This document shows positions 5,991-6,141 of a stretch of 6,141 bases of DNA, one piece after another. This DNA comes from an uncultured Arenimonas sp. Its GTDB lineage: Bacteria; Pseudomonadota; Gammaproteobacteria; Xanthomonadales; Xanthomonadaceae. The position numbers and the translations under genes are program-made. Numbering within the stretch: the first letter of the stretch is position 1; every line of letters begins with the position of its first letter. The stretch is from assembly GCA_946885815.1 (NCBI GenBank), contig CAMPHE010000118.1, forward strand, positions 1-6,141, in the 5' to 3' direction. Below the pieces are notes generated by a model. It saw nothing but the letters and a program-made list of their open reading frames with translations. It was not told the origin of the DNA and did no database searches.

Positions 5991-6141
5991 ATGAAATACC
6001 TGATCTGCCTGGCCGGCCTGCTGCTGGCCGCCCCCGTGCTCGCGCAGAGCCCGATCGACGAATCCCGGCCGCTCGCGGCCGACCGCCCCGGCCCCAACCA
6101 GAAAAAGAACGGGCGCGGCACCGGGCGCCCCCGGGCCCCCG
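5991..6141 (+). CDS. Secreted protein, N-terminal fragment, probably DUF4097-type (partial)
   Basis: The first 50 residues of an exported protein. GAGGAG (5978-5983) seven bases before the ATG is a strong ribosome-binding site, and the gene starts 26 bp after the anti-sigma stop, so it is the third gene of that operon. The N-terminus MKYLICLAGLLLAAPVLA is a type I signal peptide with likely cleavage after Ala18 (VLA-QS). No lipobox is present. The next residues, SPIDESRPLAAD, resemble the beginning of DUF4097 beta-strand-repeat proteins that I recall following such sigma/anti-sigma pairs. This is memory-based inference. From residue 32 on, the protein reads as low-complexity RPGPNQKKNGRGTG, which coincides with a T-free DNA tail and is probably corrupted sequence rather than true protein. 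Confidence 0.6.
   Translation, partial: MKYLICLAGLLLAAPVLAQSPIDESRPLAADRPGPNQKKNGRGTGRPRAP

Overview
The window looks like the chromosome of a high-GC gammaproteobacterium, most likely a member of the Xanthomonadaceae/Lysobacter group. The evidence is the strong G/C bias at third codon positions, a FadE-type membrane acyl-CoA dehydrogenase, a GTP-dependent PEP carboxykinase, and an ECF sigma / anti-sigma / exported-protein cassette of the kind I recall from that group. The taxonomic call is an inference from protein style, not a database match.

Region 1 (1-2206, minus strand) is a two-gene operon. An alpha/beta hydrolase is followed, with an ATGA stop/start overlap, by the N-terminal half of fadE, which runs off the left edge. 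FadE catalyses the first dehydrogenation step of fatty-acid beta-oxidation.

Region 2 (2207-2330) is a 124-bp divergent control region between the hydrolase and a TetR-family regulator gene (2331-2915, plus strand). It holds a consensus-like promoter for the hydrolase-fadE operon and two copies of one interrupted palindrome, CAATAC-N6-GTATGG. One copy covers the -10 element and start codon and the other touches the -35 element. This is the best candidate for a new regulatory element in the window: a twin operator for the adjacent TetR protein.

Region 3 (2916-4837) carries a 173-bp leader with a perfect 14-bp palindrome, an 11-bp-phased GCCGGC array and a plausible sigma70 promoter. It is followed by pckG, the GTP-type PEP carboxykinase. 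FadE (acetyl-CoA from lipid) and PckG (first committed step of gluconeogenesis) make metabolic sense together, with the TetR gene lying between them.

Region 4 (4838-6141, plus strand) is an apparent stress-response operon. It has an ECF sigma factor, a single-pass anti-sigma factor overlapping it by 14 bp, and the start of a secreted protein probably of the DUF4097 type. The last 68 bases contain no T at all, and the encoded residues look like a corrupted version of the expected family sequence, so the right edge is probably low-quality contig-end sequence.

The first genes of three transcription units (hydrolase, tetR, sigma factor) lack a ribosome-binding site and have promoter elements placed so that transcription would begin at or within a few bases of the ATG. 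The downstream genes fadE, anti-sigma and the exported protein have clear Shine-Dalgarno sequences. Leaderless translation of the lead genes is therefore likely.
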